64,000 bases of DNA from Dasyornis broadbenti. Its lineage: Eukaryota > Chordata > Aves > Passeriformes > Dasyornithidae. The position numbers and the translations under genes were made by a program. How positions within the stretch are numbered: position 1 is the first letter of the stretch; each line of letters opens with the position of its first letter. Of the stretch, positions 1-62,600 are shown in pieces. The DNA lies in the NCBI GenBank assembly GCA_013397935.1, contig VZRN01000696.1, positions 431,798 through 495,797 on the forward strand, written 5' to 3'. Below the pieces are notes generated by a model that did not search any database, had not been told where the DNA came from, and saw only the letters and a program-made list of their open reading frames with translations.

Positions 1-1732
1 TTCCCTATAATTTTTTTACAAACCCTGCTGAACCAGCACAATTATGTAGTGGAAATAATGGTACTATTTCCAGTTCCCTATGTGGGCAGAAGGGTGAGTC
101 CCACCACAGACAGTGCCCTGGACCAGCACTCTGAGACTTCTTTGGCACCCCGGGGCTCCCTGGTGCTGTGCAGCCCTGGCAGGTGTGTGATGTGGCCTTG
201 GGGTATCAGCTCTGTGTCACTGATGGGGAAACTGAGTCAGGCAGCAGCTGGGTGTCACCAAATTTGGCATCCACCACGTCAGTGGCTGGTGCTGCTGTTC
301 CTGAAACACTGACAATAAAACAGCCCAAACCCGAGTGCCACCAGGGTGTCAGTTCATTACTGGGCCCGGTGCTGGCATGGAGGAAAGGCCCTGCTCATCC
401 TTATTTGTCCCTTTTGGAGGACTTCTCACAGCAGACAGTGATGCTGTGCCAGGGGGAGGACAGGAGTTATTCAGGCCCAAAGCAGGTGAGTTGTGGGTGA
501 GGAAGAAAAAGAGGACAGGGCAAGGCAGAAGCAAACAAGAAAAAACTTCAGGCACGTATTTTTGGGGCAAAAATGCGGGTTTGCTGCAGGACCGGTCAGG
601 CAGGTGGGAAGGAATAGGGGCATGAGGAGCAGCCATTTCCAGCAAGTTTCAACAAGAACAAACTTCAGGAGAGTGAGAAGGAGGATCTGGGCGTGTGAGT
701 GTGCTTTGGGGAGCCTCCAGTACCTTTTGAGGCTGAGAGACCCTGAAGGATGACCCCAACTTCGGCCCAGGGCTGCAGCACATGCAGGAGAACACCAGGA
801 AACACCATGAGGGAGGTGACCCTCGGCATTGTCCCCAGCTGTCACCCTGCCCCACCATTTGCCAAAAGTGCCTCGTTCCCTGTGCCCCTGATCCCGGGTG
901 ACCCTGGCTCCTGTGGCACCCTGTGAACCAATATTGGCTCATCAGCTGCTGCTCCCATGCCCCCAAACACTGGTGGCTCTTACGGCCACTGCCTGGCTGC
1001 AGCCTTGGGCTCTTGTGGCCATGGCAGTTGCTGTGCTGGGGCACCTCAGCAAGCACTGCACCATCCCCATGTGCTCCATCCCTGTCAGCTCCATGCCTGT
1101 GTCCACTGTCCTTGTGTGGCCATGTACAAGGTGACCCCGTGCCCTGGCGGGGTTGTTGCCATCAGAGCTGCCATGAGGAGCCCTGTGCCAGAGGAGACAC
1201 ATGGCGGGCAAGTTAGAACAGGACATGACTGGAAGCAGAGGTAGGGAACATTTCTGGAGTCAATGCTCCTGTTCAGGTCCATGGTGACCACACAACACAG
1301 CTCAAGTGCAGATGTGGAGTCAAGGAGTGGGCAAGACAAATGGAGGGGGATCAAAACTGCCAAACCTCTGATGGAAGCAGGAGGTTCCAGGACTCCCACT
1401 GCACTGATCCTGCTGCCCCCGAGCCCCTGTGGCCACAGCGCCAGTGTCTGACAGCAAAAATTTCTGCACAGCACCATGAGCGGTGCCCACCCAATGGTTC
1501 CCAGACTCCCACGGGGTGCCAGGAGCAGCTCTGGGTGTTCTGGAATGGCTGGAAAGGAGCTTGGGATCACAGGACACATCCTGAACGAGGAGGGCCCCTG
1601 GGGAAGAGGAGTCTGGGCAGGCAGCACCCCTGCATCACACTCCCCCCCACCTGAACCTTCAGCAGGAGTCCTCAGTGCTCCCGGCTCTCCCACCATCCCT
1701 GACCCCGTCCCGCCCGCTGTCCATCGCTGCCA
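1..1732. other. GC-rich intergenic DNA, no recognised gene
   Basis: The sequence is rich in CCCTG, TGTGG and CAGC-type words, with many overlapping open frames on both strands. The longest (1,085-1,696, minus) has low-complexity-like composition and matches no protein I know. No splice-flanked family sequence or repeat was recognised. Confidence 0.5.
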
Positions 1733-2235
1733 TTAAAATAAATTGACAAAATAAACCTAATTTGGACTGTTAACTCTATTTTCTCAAGCTGAAAGGCAGA
1801 GTCCTGCAGTCGATCAGCAGCAAGTCCCCACAGGCTTCTGCTGCTGGGGAAGACAGAGCCATCACTGCACTAATGAGTGAATTAGCTAATGAAAACAGTA
1901 TTTAAAATAATCACAATATTTCTTTATTTGCATGTAAAGATGACATAATAAAAGATAATTAGCAGCATGTGAAGCAGTTCTACTACTCAATTTTCTCAGT
2001 TTAGCTAATTAATTATCTTAGTAAAATGCATCATTATGGCTAATTTTAGAAAATCCAGCAGCTGCAAGGTCAGAGTGGGAACAATTTCAATTTGTAATTG
2101 GAAGAAACATGAAAGTGAGTCAGATAATCTTTTATTAGATAATAATAATAATAATGAATCACACAGGCACATATATTAAGTACTTTAAGAGGCAGAAAAT
2201 GCACTGAATCATTTAATAATGTCATCAAATGGTCT
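1733..2235. promoter_or_regulatory. AT-rich block dense in homeodomain/POU-type sites (candidate enhancer)
   Basis: About 500 bases of sharply AT-rich sequence stand between GC-rich flanks. It contains an exact octamer ATTTGCAT (1,926-1,933), a TAATTAATTA core (2,006-2,016) and further TAAT/ATTA-type sites (for example GATAATTAGC near 1,955-1,963 and GGCTAATTTT near 2,040). Such density with no coding potential is typical of vertebrate conserved non-coding enhancers. Conservation itself cannot be judged here. Target gene unknown. Confidence 0.35.
2138..2155. repeat. Short (AAT)n run
   Basis: About five to six AAT units at the right part of the AT-rich block. Confidence 0.85.
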
Positions 2236-4074
2236 TTGTTAGGGGCTGCTGGGGGAGCATGAGGGCACTGGGCCCTCAGCCCTGCCTGGAGGAACACGTG
2301 CCCAGTGCTGGCTTGGGGATGCCCCTGTTGGGATGGGGTTGGAGCACCATGGAGGGGCTGCCCTGGGCACCCCCAGCCCTCAGCCTGTGCCTGCGGCACC
2401 CCAGGGCCTGGGCAGGAGGGTCCCAGCCAGGGCAGTCCTAGCAGACCACCCAGACTGGATAAGGGGGCTGGAAAGAGACCAGGCAGGGACCCCCAGGGCT
2501 CAGCAGAGTCTGTGGAGGGCTTGGGGGGACCGTGGGACCCCAGGGTGGCTGAAGGGCCCATGCTGGCAGACTCTGGCTCCTGGTGGGAAGCCCTCGGGGA
2601 TGTTGGCAGTAGGCACAAGGCCTGTGCTGGGGAATTCAAACCCCAGCCTGGGGACAGGGCTGAGAGATGATGGGAGGGAGCCCAGGAGCCCTGCGGCTCT
2701 GACTGCCAGCCTCACGTGCTGGCCCCACACCCCTGTCCCTGCTGGGAGGAGTCTTCACCACCCAAAAGTCACCCGTTCCCCCGGAGCTGGTGAAGGCACT
2801 TCCTGTCCCACCGGAACAAACTCTGGGGACAGCCAGCAATGGATGGGCTGGCCCATCTCTGCCTTCCCAGTAACACCTCTGTAAGGATCCCTGGTGCGAG
2901 CCCAGAGCTGCTGGGCACCTCTTCCTGTCCCACTCTGCTGGGGTGCTGGGCACAGCTGGGCCCTGTGTGCAGGGTGGGTGCTTTTGGTACAGCAGAAATA
3001 TAATAAATATATTATGAATATTGATTATAAATTATAAAATTTAATATAACCAAGCAGAAAACCTCGTGGCTCTTACAGACAGGAGAAAACAGGTTTAAAT
3101 CTCACCTGCACCCAGGTGAGCCTCCATCCAGCTCCTATGGCTGCTGCCATGCCCTGGGCTTCTGGAGGGCATCCCCACTGGGCGTGAGGGGGATCCCCAA
3201 AGCAGCACGAAGAGCCAAAAGCCAGGGCTGAGGCTCCTGGGATGCTCCTGGTTGACACAGCCATGTGCTGCCTCCCTCCACGATGCTGTGACATTGTCAT
3301 GGAGATGACCTGACCCACTCCCCGGGATGCCCCCACAGCCCTGGCATTGTGGCCACTGGGCAGCCCAGTGTCACCAGGGACATCCCAGCAGTGCTGATGT
3401 GGCCCGGGGACACTGGGGGCACTGCCATGGTCCAGGGATGCTCTGGCAGCAGGGACACACCACCAGCACAGCCCAGGGACAGACCCTGCCAGCTCTCACC
3501 CATTACAAGTGCGCTGGGAGATGCCAGCAGCCATGGCTCAGCCCAGTTCCACCTTCAACCTCTTCCCCTCCTCCTGATAGGCATGTGTTTACTGCAGGCA
3601 GCCAAATAATATTTTCTCAGTTTAAAGCAGTAACTAAATTACATTTCACACTGGAAAATGATCTGTACTGCAATTTGGCTTCATTTGTGGTCAGAACCAG
3701 CTGTGCTGCAGTGAGAACAGGCATCTTGAAGCACACGGCTTTTCCTTGTCCTGGGTGGGTGTCCAGAGTGGCTGCACCATGGGGGACCCGCACCTGAGCT
3801 GGGAAGCTGCACATGGAGTGAGTGGGGAACACTGGCATTGCAGGAGCATCAGGCTCCCTTCAAAAGCCAGTCTTCTATGTTTTCACTCCCCACACTTTCA
3901 AGGTGCAACGTGATTTCCTTACCTATGAGCCTCACTATTCCCAGAGCTACTGAGGAACGGAGGGCATGCAATTCTGCTACCTCTGTCTGCTGTTTTCCCA
4001 GGAAACACCTCTATTGGAGAACTTCAATGAAGTTTTTGGAAAATATAAAAATTGACCAGTGCAAAGTTACTAGA
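2236..4074. other. GC-rich then mixed intergenic DNA, no recognised gene
   Basis: The GC-rich blocks at 2,236-2,960 and 3,070-3,580 are separated by a short AT-rich strip (2,990-3,060) that contains a plus-strand AATAAA. Open frames here look like by-products of high GC. Nothing can be assigned. Confidence 0.5.
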
Positions 4075-4089
4075 TAAGAATCTTTAAAA

Positions 4090-4095
4090 TTTATT
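4090..4095 (-). terminator. RALGAPB: Distal polyadenylation signal candidate (AATAAA)
   Basis: The sense strand reads GTCCAATAAATTTTAAAG, about 3.76 kb after the stop codon. This is the last consensus hexamer before sequence composition changes to GC-rich intergenic DNA, so I favour it as the main 3' end. Confidence 0.4.
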
Positions 4096-6070
4096 GGACT
4101 AATTGTGTTACATTCAATATTTGATGTGTTTCTCCTGGACAAAGAATTGGCATAAATACAAACAAGCCTTTGTGTGCCTTCCCTAAACAAATAAGAGATA
4201 AAGTACTAGAGACAAGGGAACATAGTTCACATCTTCATATTTACATTTTGCCTTTACTTTACAACTTAGCGCCAGGAATATTTACAGAAAAATACAATAA
4301 GAACAAAAAGTTCATGTCTTGGCAACATACAGGAATTAATACAAATTGTCTATGATTGAAGCACATGATATCTGGCGTTCTCACTTCTAATTGCTCCTGC
4401 TAAATCCATGGGGAAAAGGGCTGTGTTTGCCTTCAAAGGTATCACTCAATTACACAATCACAAAAACGCATCAAATTTGTCTGTGAGGCTGAAATTTAGT
4501 CCTCTCCTCTTCCTGGGAATGCAGAACCTTGTGGAAAGAACCCAGCAGGTACAGGCCAGGGGCAGCCAGGGCTGCTCTTCCCTATGGCCTCGCACACACT
4601 GCTACCCACAGACACCCCAATTTCCACAGGCACTGTCCTCCCCTCTCCTGCTTGCTGTAAGGTTCTAATGCCTTTTTGGAAGTACCTTTCAAAGAATGGC
4701 TTTTCTTTAAAAGTCTCTATTAAGGTACTAAAATGTAATTTCAATGCTGTGTTTAACAAGGTGCAAGTGGTCACCTCCTGCTCTGTTAAAACAGAATTAC
4801 GAACCCCAACTTAAAGGTCTGATGAAAAGAATCTCAGTTTAATTATTGTGGAACACTTGCAGGTCAGTGGGGAGGTCAGTGCTTGTCCCCTCCAACGGAC
4901 AGGAATGCTGACCCAAGCCTCTCAAGCATCAAGTCAGAAATTCTATGCAGCAGTTTGTGATATTAAAAAAAAATCTGGATTCTTGACTAACTCTTGCAAT
5001 CACCATGGAAATAAACCTCATTTACTCTGACCCTTTAGGGGAAAAGCTCTCAAGACAGTACCCTGGACTAGCTAAAGTCACCAGAGTGGCCAGACTTTGA
5101 CAGCAGTTGGATGTAATTCCCAGATTGGTGGCGTGCATTTTGTTATGAAGCTTGAGACCTCCCCACGCCCCAGGGAGGGAGGGACAGTCCCTGGAGGCAC
5201 CCTGAACTGGCACAGCTCTGCCCAGGGTGCCCACTGCTGTGACCAGCACCCAGACCACGAGGGATGGCAGCACACTTCTGCATCACAGCATTTTTATACT
5301 GAACTGCAACTTCCCTGAAGGCTCACCTTTCCAGAGAGCCAATCCCTCCACCTACAGCCAGGCCACAGCACCTGCTCACCAGCTGGCTCTACAACTCAAC
5401 GGACACATGTTCTAAACATCCATCCCCTGGCACTGGGAGCAGCCACAATGAGCCCAAGTTCCCTTCTTTCCAAACTCCTGCCAAGTCGTGTGGCTCTCAC
5501 AGCTGCTACTGCTCCCATGGGTGCCTTTGGATGAACATGGAAATAGGCCGAAGACAACCCCTCAGCCAAGCACAGGCCTTTTTAAAGAAAGTAAATCTTC
5601 AGGCAGCCCACTTGGCTATCCCTGCCACAAACCACTCAGGGCTTGCCCCAACGCCCCTCTCTGCACTGGTGACTGCTCCCGACTGCCTGTGTAACACTCA
5701 GCCGTGGTAGGTGGGGTTGCTGTTACACTATCGATGTGCACACACGGGATTGCTCAGGATGTTGATTGGTTACACATGCATTGCTCATGCCTTTTAAACC
5801 AGTGGGCTCAAGTGTGTTTGGCCATTAATTAGACCCAATAGGTACATACACAGTGTGGGTAAATTTAGCATCCGTGCATTAAATTGCTCCTGGCAAGAGT
5901 TTGGCAGGGGAGTGAGGCTGTCCACGTTCCCTGCACAGCTTGGCCAACGCACCCAACCTCTGCCTTGGAGCTCCTCCTGCCATGTGCCACCTGGGCAGCA
6001 CACAGGGATGGGCCAGCCAGCATACATCCTGCTACAGGAGTTCTCTTTGGGTGGTTTCATTTTTTCACTT

Positions 6071-6076
6071 TTTATT
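6071..6076 (-). terminator. RALGAPB: Middle polyadenylation signal candidate (AATAAA)
   Basis: The sense strand reads AGGTGAATAAAAAGTGAAA, about 1.8 kb after the stop codon. A consensus hexamer with little other support. Confidence 0.3.
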
Positions 6077-7489
6077 CACCTGGATCAAATTCCAGAGCTC
6101 CTGAGTTGAAAGGTCAGTGCACTTGTTCCCTGCAACAAGCACACATCACCTAAAACCCCCTTGGCTGACCACCTGAAAGTCCTTTCACTTGTAATTTTAG
6201 GGGCCTGTATTTCCACGAACTCTGAAAAACCACGTGGAAAGCCAGGAGCGAGGTCTGTCCTTGGCAGGTAAGTTGTAATGAAACAATCAAGACTGCTTCA
6301 GGTCAGAACTGTTGCAAAAAGTAGCTCTGAAATATCAAAATTCAATGCCTGACAGGTATTACTGCAATGCACAGCACAGCTTATTAAAACCACTTTAGAA
6401 ACAATGTGAAGAGCTCCCCAAATTCCTGCTCACTCATCCTCTTCCATTACGTGGTGTTGGAAGGATCAGGATCCCTGCTGCTGCCAGGCTGCACCTCCCT
6501 AGGAGTGCCAGCCACAATTCACTGCTGCTCAACACCAGCTGGGATGTGCCAGGAGCCAGAGGTGCTCCCAGGGCTGCCTGCGCCCACTGCACCTCTGAGA
6601 TCCCAATATCACGCTTGTAGCTGTACAGATCTCTTCCCAAAACATCCTTTGAGTCCTGAACACATCAAAGCCACAGGCTGAAAATGAAAACTCCTGACCT
6701 AGGTGGGAGAGAAGTGATGCTGCCGAGTGTGAGGATGTACAGGAGATTCAAAACAAGGTGAAGTTATAATTCCGAAGGGGCTTTCATGGAATTGAAGTTA
6801 ATGAAGAAAAGAAGAATTTGTGAATTTTCTTTCTGAGTTGTTTAGTCTGTTTAACAGGAGCTTCTGAAAAACGTTGTAGAAGCTGCAAAAACTGCTGCTG
6901 CTATAAATAACAGGGAGGAGGCAGCCCCGAAATCTCAGATTTCAATCCAATGGAAGGAAGGCAAGTGATGTTTATGCTTTTTATGGAAATGGTGAGTAGG
7001 TGATACAGACACTTCAAAATAAATTAAGTAGTTGCATTAAAAAAAATTAAAAAAATAAAAATCAAGCTACTGAAATCGAATGTGACATTTTGCAACAGCC
7101 CTGCAAGTCATAACCTCGCTTTTATATAACCAAAAGCTCTTATCCAATAACAATTCCTGTTGGAAAGTCAGTTAATCTCAGGTGGTGGCTGTTGTCAGCA
7201 GGACACATCTCCTATGCAGATGGGCTCACTGGGAGCCCTGGAGGGAGTGGCCACACACAGCATCTGGGTTTGGATTTCAGGGCCTGCTCTTTCCAAGCAA
7301 TCTTCCCCCTCTTGCTTCTGGTACACAGATGCGTTACAACCAGCGAAGGATCTTCTGTTGAGCACTGACGGGGGACTGAAATGTCTTTGAAGTTCTTGCA
7401 GGGAAAGTTAACGCTCTGGAACAGACTCCTCCTTCAAGGAGAGATCCTGCTCCCTTGCACTCGGGTGCAGCAAGGTGTCTAATGGCAGG

Positions 7490-7495
7490 TTTATT
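7490..7495 (-). terminator. RALGAPB: Proximal polyadenylation signal candidate (AATAAA)
   Basis: The sense strand reads ACAAATAAACCTGCC about 360 bases after the stop codon. It could give a short-UTR mRNA form. There is no clear GU-rich downstream element, so it may be weak. Confidence 0.4.
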
Positions 7496-7856
7496 TGTAT
7501 TCTCATTTCCATCCTCATATGCAAGAGATGGCTTTACTTTGATTGTTTTCCCCTCAGAGTGAGACACCTACAGTTCCTAATTAGTCTGGAAAGGACGACT
7601 GGGTGAAGAGATTATTTTGCTAGCATCCAGGAAGACTGGAATTCAGTAATCTTCTGAGGGTAGGTGAATCAAGTCAATATCCCAACTGCAATGTTACGGA
7701 TTCATTTCTCATTCCTCCCACATGATATCTGCTGACTTGTGCTAGAACATGATTTCCTGAATTCCAGAGGGCTGAGGAAATTTGTTGTTGTTATTTCACT
7801 GTTTTCATTAGTATAGCCACCAAGCTCTGATCTAATTGTCCTGGAAGGATAATGAC

Positions 7857-57360
<49,504 letters not shown>

Positions 57361-58110
57361 AGTGCCTCTATGCTACAATCCAAACAACACCTGGGGGGCA
57401 AGGAAAAAAAAAAAGACAATTAGTCAAAATGTCTATGATATGAGTTAGCAAAACTGAGGCTGTGTATCACAATCCAGACCCTTGTAAATTCAAGGTGCAT
57501 ATCCATTTCATACATTTGACAACCCAGAGCGGATTCCAACAGTTGTTCTTCAACCTTAGTATGTTTTTAACAGAGATAAGCTTTAACATAGCCTGATTAC
57601 AGAGATTACAGCAAGTTTCAGTTCAGGACTATCATCCCATTTCAGATACTTAAATTTGAGAAGTGTTTTCACCTCACACTTCTGCTTGCACCATCTTTGC
57701 AGCAAAGATGCTCTCATTCACATGAAGGCTTCAGATAAGTAGAAAACAGTTCGACAAGTACTCTGCGCATATAGAAGCAATGGCTGCAATTCATCCCTTG
57801 TTCCCTTTTTCACCCCAACAGCAGTTAAAAATGGATACCAGGAAACTTCCAGGAAAACCTCAGAAGACAAAAACTCAGCCTCTTTTACATTCATAAGGTA
57901 TTTCTACAGCAGGCATTACTCAAAACTGGTAGCTGAAAAATGCCATTGAGTGATAATGAACAGTGTGCTTCATTTGCAGTGAGTTCAGGACTGGCTGAGC
58001 CTTAGTGCCTCACTAGCTTAAACCCACCATCACTTTACAGTTTCATTACATCACATACAAGTTCCAAATCTATGGCATTGGGGTGCATTTCAAATCCTTG
58101 TAAAAGTCAA

Positions 58111-58144
58111 TACACACACACACACACATACACACACACACACA
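58111..58144. repeat. (CA)n microsatellite
   Basis: About 16 CA units with a single T interruption, in intron 1. It is likely length-polymorphic. Confidence 0.95.
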
Positions 58145-59489
58145 GAGTCACTCCCTAAAAAGCTACATTCATCCCAGATTCCAGACAGGAAAGCCACTAC
58201 GAAATTTCCCAGGCAGTGCTCTCAGAACTAGACACAGTTCTCCGTTCAGTAACAATTCCAGCACAACTGCAGTTGTGCATTTCCCCTCGCTGCAGTTTGA
58301 AATCAGGAAGTGAAGCTGACCATGAACTAACCAGGTTTTTGCAGTGATGGGGGCTTGGGCTGGGTATTTTGGCATTGTTGTGAAACCGAAGCCAAGAGAG
58401 GTGATTAGAAGCAGCAGAAGTTAAGTTGTGCTCCCACAGTCCCTCTCAGGCAGCAGCACCCTTGCGTCCCGAGCAGTGGCTCATGCTGCACAAGCAGCAC
58501 ACACAGCACCTACTGGTGGACAGAGGCAGGGCTGGGAGCCCAGTCCAGCCCATGCCCTGGGAACAGGCAGGGCGAGGCAGCACCTGTCATGGGACTGCAC
58601 TGGGCAGCTCAGGGACGCCCACCACACATGGCCAGTTTTGATCCACACATTAAACACATCCAGAGATCTGATCTAACTCAGATGAGAAACATCTGTGCCA
58701 ACACAACAGAGCGGTGAGGACCCAGGGCCAGAGGGGTGGCAGGAACAACCCCTCTGAGACTAGAATGCTTTGGACAGGCTCATAGCAACATTAAACTGCT
58801 GCTTGAGCAGGTGCTACCACAGCAGCCAGAGCCACCAGAGCTGGGACTGTGCCATCTCCCTTTCCTCATCTCCCATCAGAACCGGCACTCTTTTATCCGT
58901 TATCTGAGCCAGCTGACCACGTGAACAAGGAAAAGAGGGCTGGCAAAGGAGAAAAGCAAGGAGTGTTCAAGAGACACAGCTCATATCAGCTCAAGCTGTC
59001 ACAGAGGGCACTGCAACATCGGTTTGCTAACTACACTTACCTGGCATAACTTGGAAGCCAGTTATTCATAGAGCGAATATTTTGAACACTTCCCTTAGAC
59101 ATTCCTTGGCCCAAAACCAAACAAGAATCCAGGCCTGGAAATACACATTCCTAGGGACAAGCCACCATTCAAACAAGTCTGCCTATTTAGCTGACTCCCC
59201 AAATGTTTATACCCAAAACCTGTGCAAAAGGCCTCACAATTCCCTTCAAGGGAGAAGGAAAAGTGAGGCAGCAAGATCTTGGTCTTCCAAACTACATCCT
59301 TGCTAGTTTGAGGCAGCAATCATGCGTGCTTATTTGATAGTGAGTTAACCAGCACAACAGCAGCCTGCGGGAAGTACAATCTCTGCATCCTTCAGGCACC
59401 TTCCCTCCTCTGGGGGCTGAGGCAGGAGGAATGTTCATATCACTGCGGTCAAAACCCTTAGGCTTAAATAAAAATGGCAATGCCATGAC

Positions 59490-59629
59490 ACAGAAAAATC
59501 ACACACACACACACACAAATCCCCAAAACCAAACTAAACCAAAAACCCAAACAAAAAAAAAAAAAATTCAAACAAGAAAAAAACCCCACAAAAATAAAAT
59601 GCCAAACAAAACCCACAAAATCCCAATTT
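59490..59629. repeat. (CA)n plus A/C-only low-complexity tract
   Basis: A pure CA run at about 59,499-59,518 passes into roughly 110 bases made almost entirely of A and C on the plus strand, including a run of 14 A. In the RALGAPB transcript it is G/U-rich with several GGG and GGGG runs. It looks like a low-complexity tract and not a gene. Confidence 0.85.
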
Positions 59630-62600
59630 TCAGTGATGGCTTCAGTCACTGCTTAGCTTCACTATCTAGATCTCCATAGTGCATCTTTTCCTTTCATATC
59701 CTATGACCACAGCCGGTCTTCATCTTCCCCTTTCTGTCCCACCTGAATACCATCTTAGTCTCCAGCTTGTGTTTGGAGTTAAAGCAGAAGGGACAGAAGT
59801 GGGATATCATCCACTTTCCAAGACTTCCCGCTCCCCTCTCAGCTCCACAGCATTCTGCCTCTACCCCCAGAGCAGAGTCCCTTCCCCCTTATCCCACACA
59901 GAAAGAGGGGAAGCAGTCTCCATCCCTCTCCTGTGACACAAGTTCATTAGAAGTATGTAACCGTGTAACAGCATTTGAGGACAGTTGGTTTAAATAAAGA
60001 TTTGAAGCAGCACGTCTTTCCCACACCTGCCCTCGCACTGGCAGTGAACAACTCATGGCCAGAGCTTCTCAACATGTGATAAGCACAGCACATTCACTGT
60101 GGCTGCCCTCATCCCAGAACAGGATGCCCAGGTGTGTGGAACTGCTAGACAGCACAAGCAAACAGCAGGCGATGCCTCTGCAGGAGCTTTCTCATCTAGA
60201 AGAAAAAACTCAAAGGACAAGGATTCCTAAATCCTGCTGCATTTTAGAAAACCTTCATTGCACTAGGGCAGGGGAATGCAACAATCACCTGCCTTCATGC
60301 CACCCTGCCATGATGAAGCAAAGCTCTTCTGAGTGACCCACTCCTGAGGAGTAGCACTTTTAATAGATACAGCATATATACAAAATGCCATGTTGAAGAG
60401 GTTTAGCAGCAGGACAACCAAAACATCTGGTACCACACACCCGCAGCCTGCTGCCTCATACATAAATTTAATGATCAGCCTGTATCCTATTAATATTTGA
60501 GGCTTCCTTTGGTGTTGGTGTAAACGAAATCTGTTAGTCTTAGCAATACACAAGGAATACTGAAAGAAGTAATTGATTCAGATGTAAAATAGCCATGAGG
60601 GGGATTTATCAGGGTATTGATCTATTCACCCCCTACATTCAGCAGTTAAAAATTTTAATTTGCAAGGACTAGAAGTTACTTTTCATTTAAGACTCCAACT
60701 GCCACTTGAATTGGAAATGGCTGCAATCTGTTAGGATTGGAGTATCGCTAAATCCATCTAGTATGCACAGCATCTTCTAACTGGACAGGAGTTTAAAAAG
60801 GCTGGAAAGACTCCACACAATGGTTTCCGAGACAATGTTCCTGACAGCTTCCACACACTGACAGCTTCATAACTTGCCTTAGACAAGAAGCACCTAATGC
60901 TGTGCAGCAGCAGCACTCCCACCCTTCCAAGAGGCTGTATTTATCACTAACTACTGAAGCTACTGAAGCAGCAAAAGCAAACCAAAGGCCAAAAAAGCAA
61001 CTGTCATACCACACCTGATTTTGACTTCTGTTTTTGCAATGCTTCTGTATTTCAGCTTCAATGAAGCACCCTCACTGGGCAATGAACATCTCCCAAGTTT
61101 CATTAAGCTGAATATTTACACTTCACATACACATATGCCTTATTGGGGTTCAAATCACTAATGACTCTCAGAAAGCAGATTAAGTGGAGGGGTGAGAAAA
61201 ATAGTAAGTAAACCCCTGATGTTCATCAAATAGTTTTATACACTCTTGTATGCTATATGTTCACTGGGTGTTCCTGGAGGCTGCACTAAATAAAACATCC
61301 CCACAATCTCACAGACAGACCTGGAAAGAAACCACTAGCATTAAAACTAGGTGAAGCTAAAATATTAATAATTTACTATGAAACTGAGCATTAATTCCAA
61401 TATTCCCTAGGATGGTAAATAATCTGGGTTTCAATGTATTTCCTCTCAACCTGTTTCAGCTTAGGAACTTCAGTAGTTATCACCATATAAACCACTGAAA
61501 CTGGATGTCTCAGCATTTAAGACTCAAGATCCTCAGTTCTCAAAGACTGCAGAAACCAGTGAGCACAAAAGAATTTAATAATGAGTCCATAAAACTCAAA
61601 TAATAAAGTTCTATTTCCAGTTTCCAGAGACTTAATATGAAAAACTGCAGCTAAAATATTTTAAATCCTGGATCACTAAAGTTAGACAGTGAGAATTACT
61701 TAACTAAACAGAGTCACATTCTGCAGTTACTTTGAAGGAAATGTGCAGGATCTCTGAGCGTGAAGCTGAAGTGTTTGGAGTGTGTGCAGGGTAGAGGTCA
61801 GGGAATCAATACCTATGTACACAGCAGTTCCTCAGACAACGTGCACTGAGGGAGGGAAGTACTGGGGGCAAATGTGAACATTTAGTCTTTGTGCTCAGCA
61901 GCTTCATATGTAAAATAAAGTGTTTTCCTACAATGCAAAAGAATTTCAAGCACAAAGACAAGCTGTCCCAAAAGTGGATCCTTCTTGGCTTTTATTAAAA
62001 CAAAAAAAGCAGAGCAGAGGCTCTTGTTAGTAGTACAAGAGATGCAAAGGCCATCAGCAGAGAGATGTTCAAGGAAGGCTGAAAGCCTAATTGATCCTAA
62101 ACCAGAGAAACAGCCACATAAAAAGGCCTACATCAGAGCTCTGGGGTATCACATATGCTTGATACGTATTCCCTGGAAAAAAAGTAAGCCCTCATTTAAC
62201 ATGACCTCTCCTACCTAACAGTACTGACATCCGCTCTCTAGAGGAAACAATTCTTGCCAGGAAGCCATCCTGCCACAATCCACCTTCCCCCAAAGCACAA
62301 ACCAAAGAGGTTTAAGAGCAATTTTTCTCAGTCCTGTGACATTCTGAGCATGAACAGCTGCCATATGCCCACTCATCCCACTGCCCTCCAAAGCTGATGT
62401 TGGAGAAAGCAAGGTAGATCTAGCTGAGACTAACTGCACTTCTGGTATCAAGCCTACCAGGCCTGAGGAAGCACAGCCCTCGTGGTAGCTCACCTTTGGA
62501 GCCATCTAACTGGTCAGCTCTGCCTAAGGCATGCACTGTGTGTAAAGGATAACAGGCCAAGCAGAGAGCAGGCAAAAAATAAACATGGCAAGAGCTACAC

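Larger units (their letters stand above)
4075..7856 (-). other. RALGAPB: Probable 3'UTR of RALGAPB (left end uncertain)
   Basis: No gene signal is seen for several kilobases after the stop, and the sense strand is A/U-rich in blocks as expected of a long 3'UTR. Several minus-strand AATAAA sites occur (7,490-7,495; 6,071-6,076; 4,090-4,095). The leftmost of these would give a 3'UTR of about 3.8 kb, roughly what I recall for the mammalian gene. GC-richer patches at 5,150-5,700 and 5,900-6,000 may or may not be transcribed. Confidence 0.5.

Noticed and set aside
1085..1696. 203-codon minus-strand frame in the GC-rich left edge
   Set aside because: High GC makes long frames likely in all directions, several overlap here, and the predicted protein resembles nothing known to me.
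1733..1755. Plus-strand ATTAAA and AATAAA as the 3' end of another gene
   Set aside because: No coding sequence could be recognised upstream, and such hexamers are expected in this AT-rich block.
2070..2639. 189-codon minus-strand frame
   Set aside because: It runs from GC-rich sequence straight into the AT-rich block, giving a Pro/Gly-rich then Tyr-run protein that does not look real.
1..7856. An expected mammalian downstream neighbour (ADIG or ARHGAP40) in the left part
   Set aside because: I searched by eye for such exons on both strands and saw none; the order of neighbours in this species is not known from the window.
58111..58144. Regular CA repeats considered as array-type elements
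   Set aside because: Simple microsatellite without spacers; no CRISPR or other array is present.
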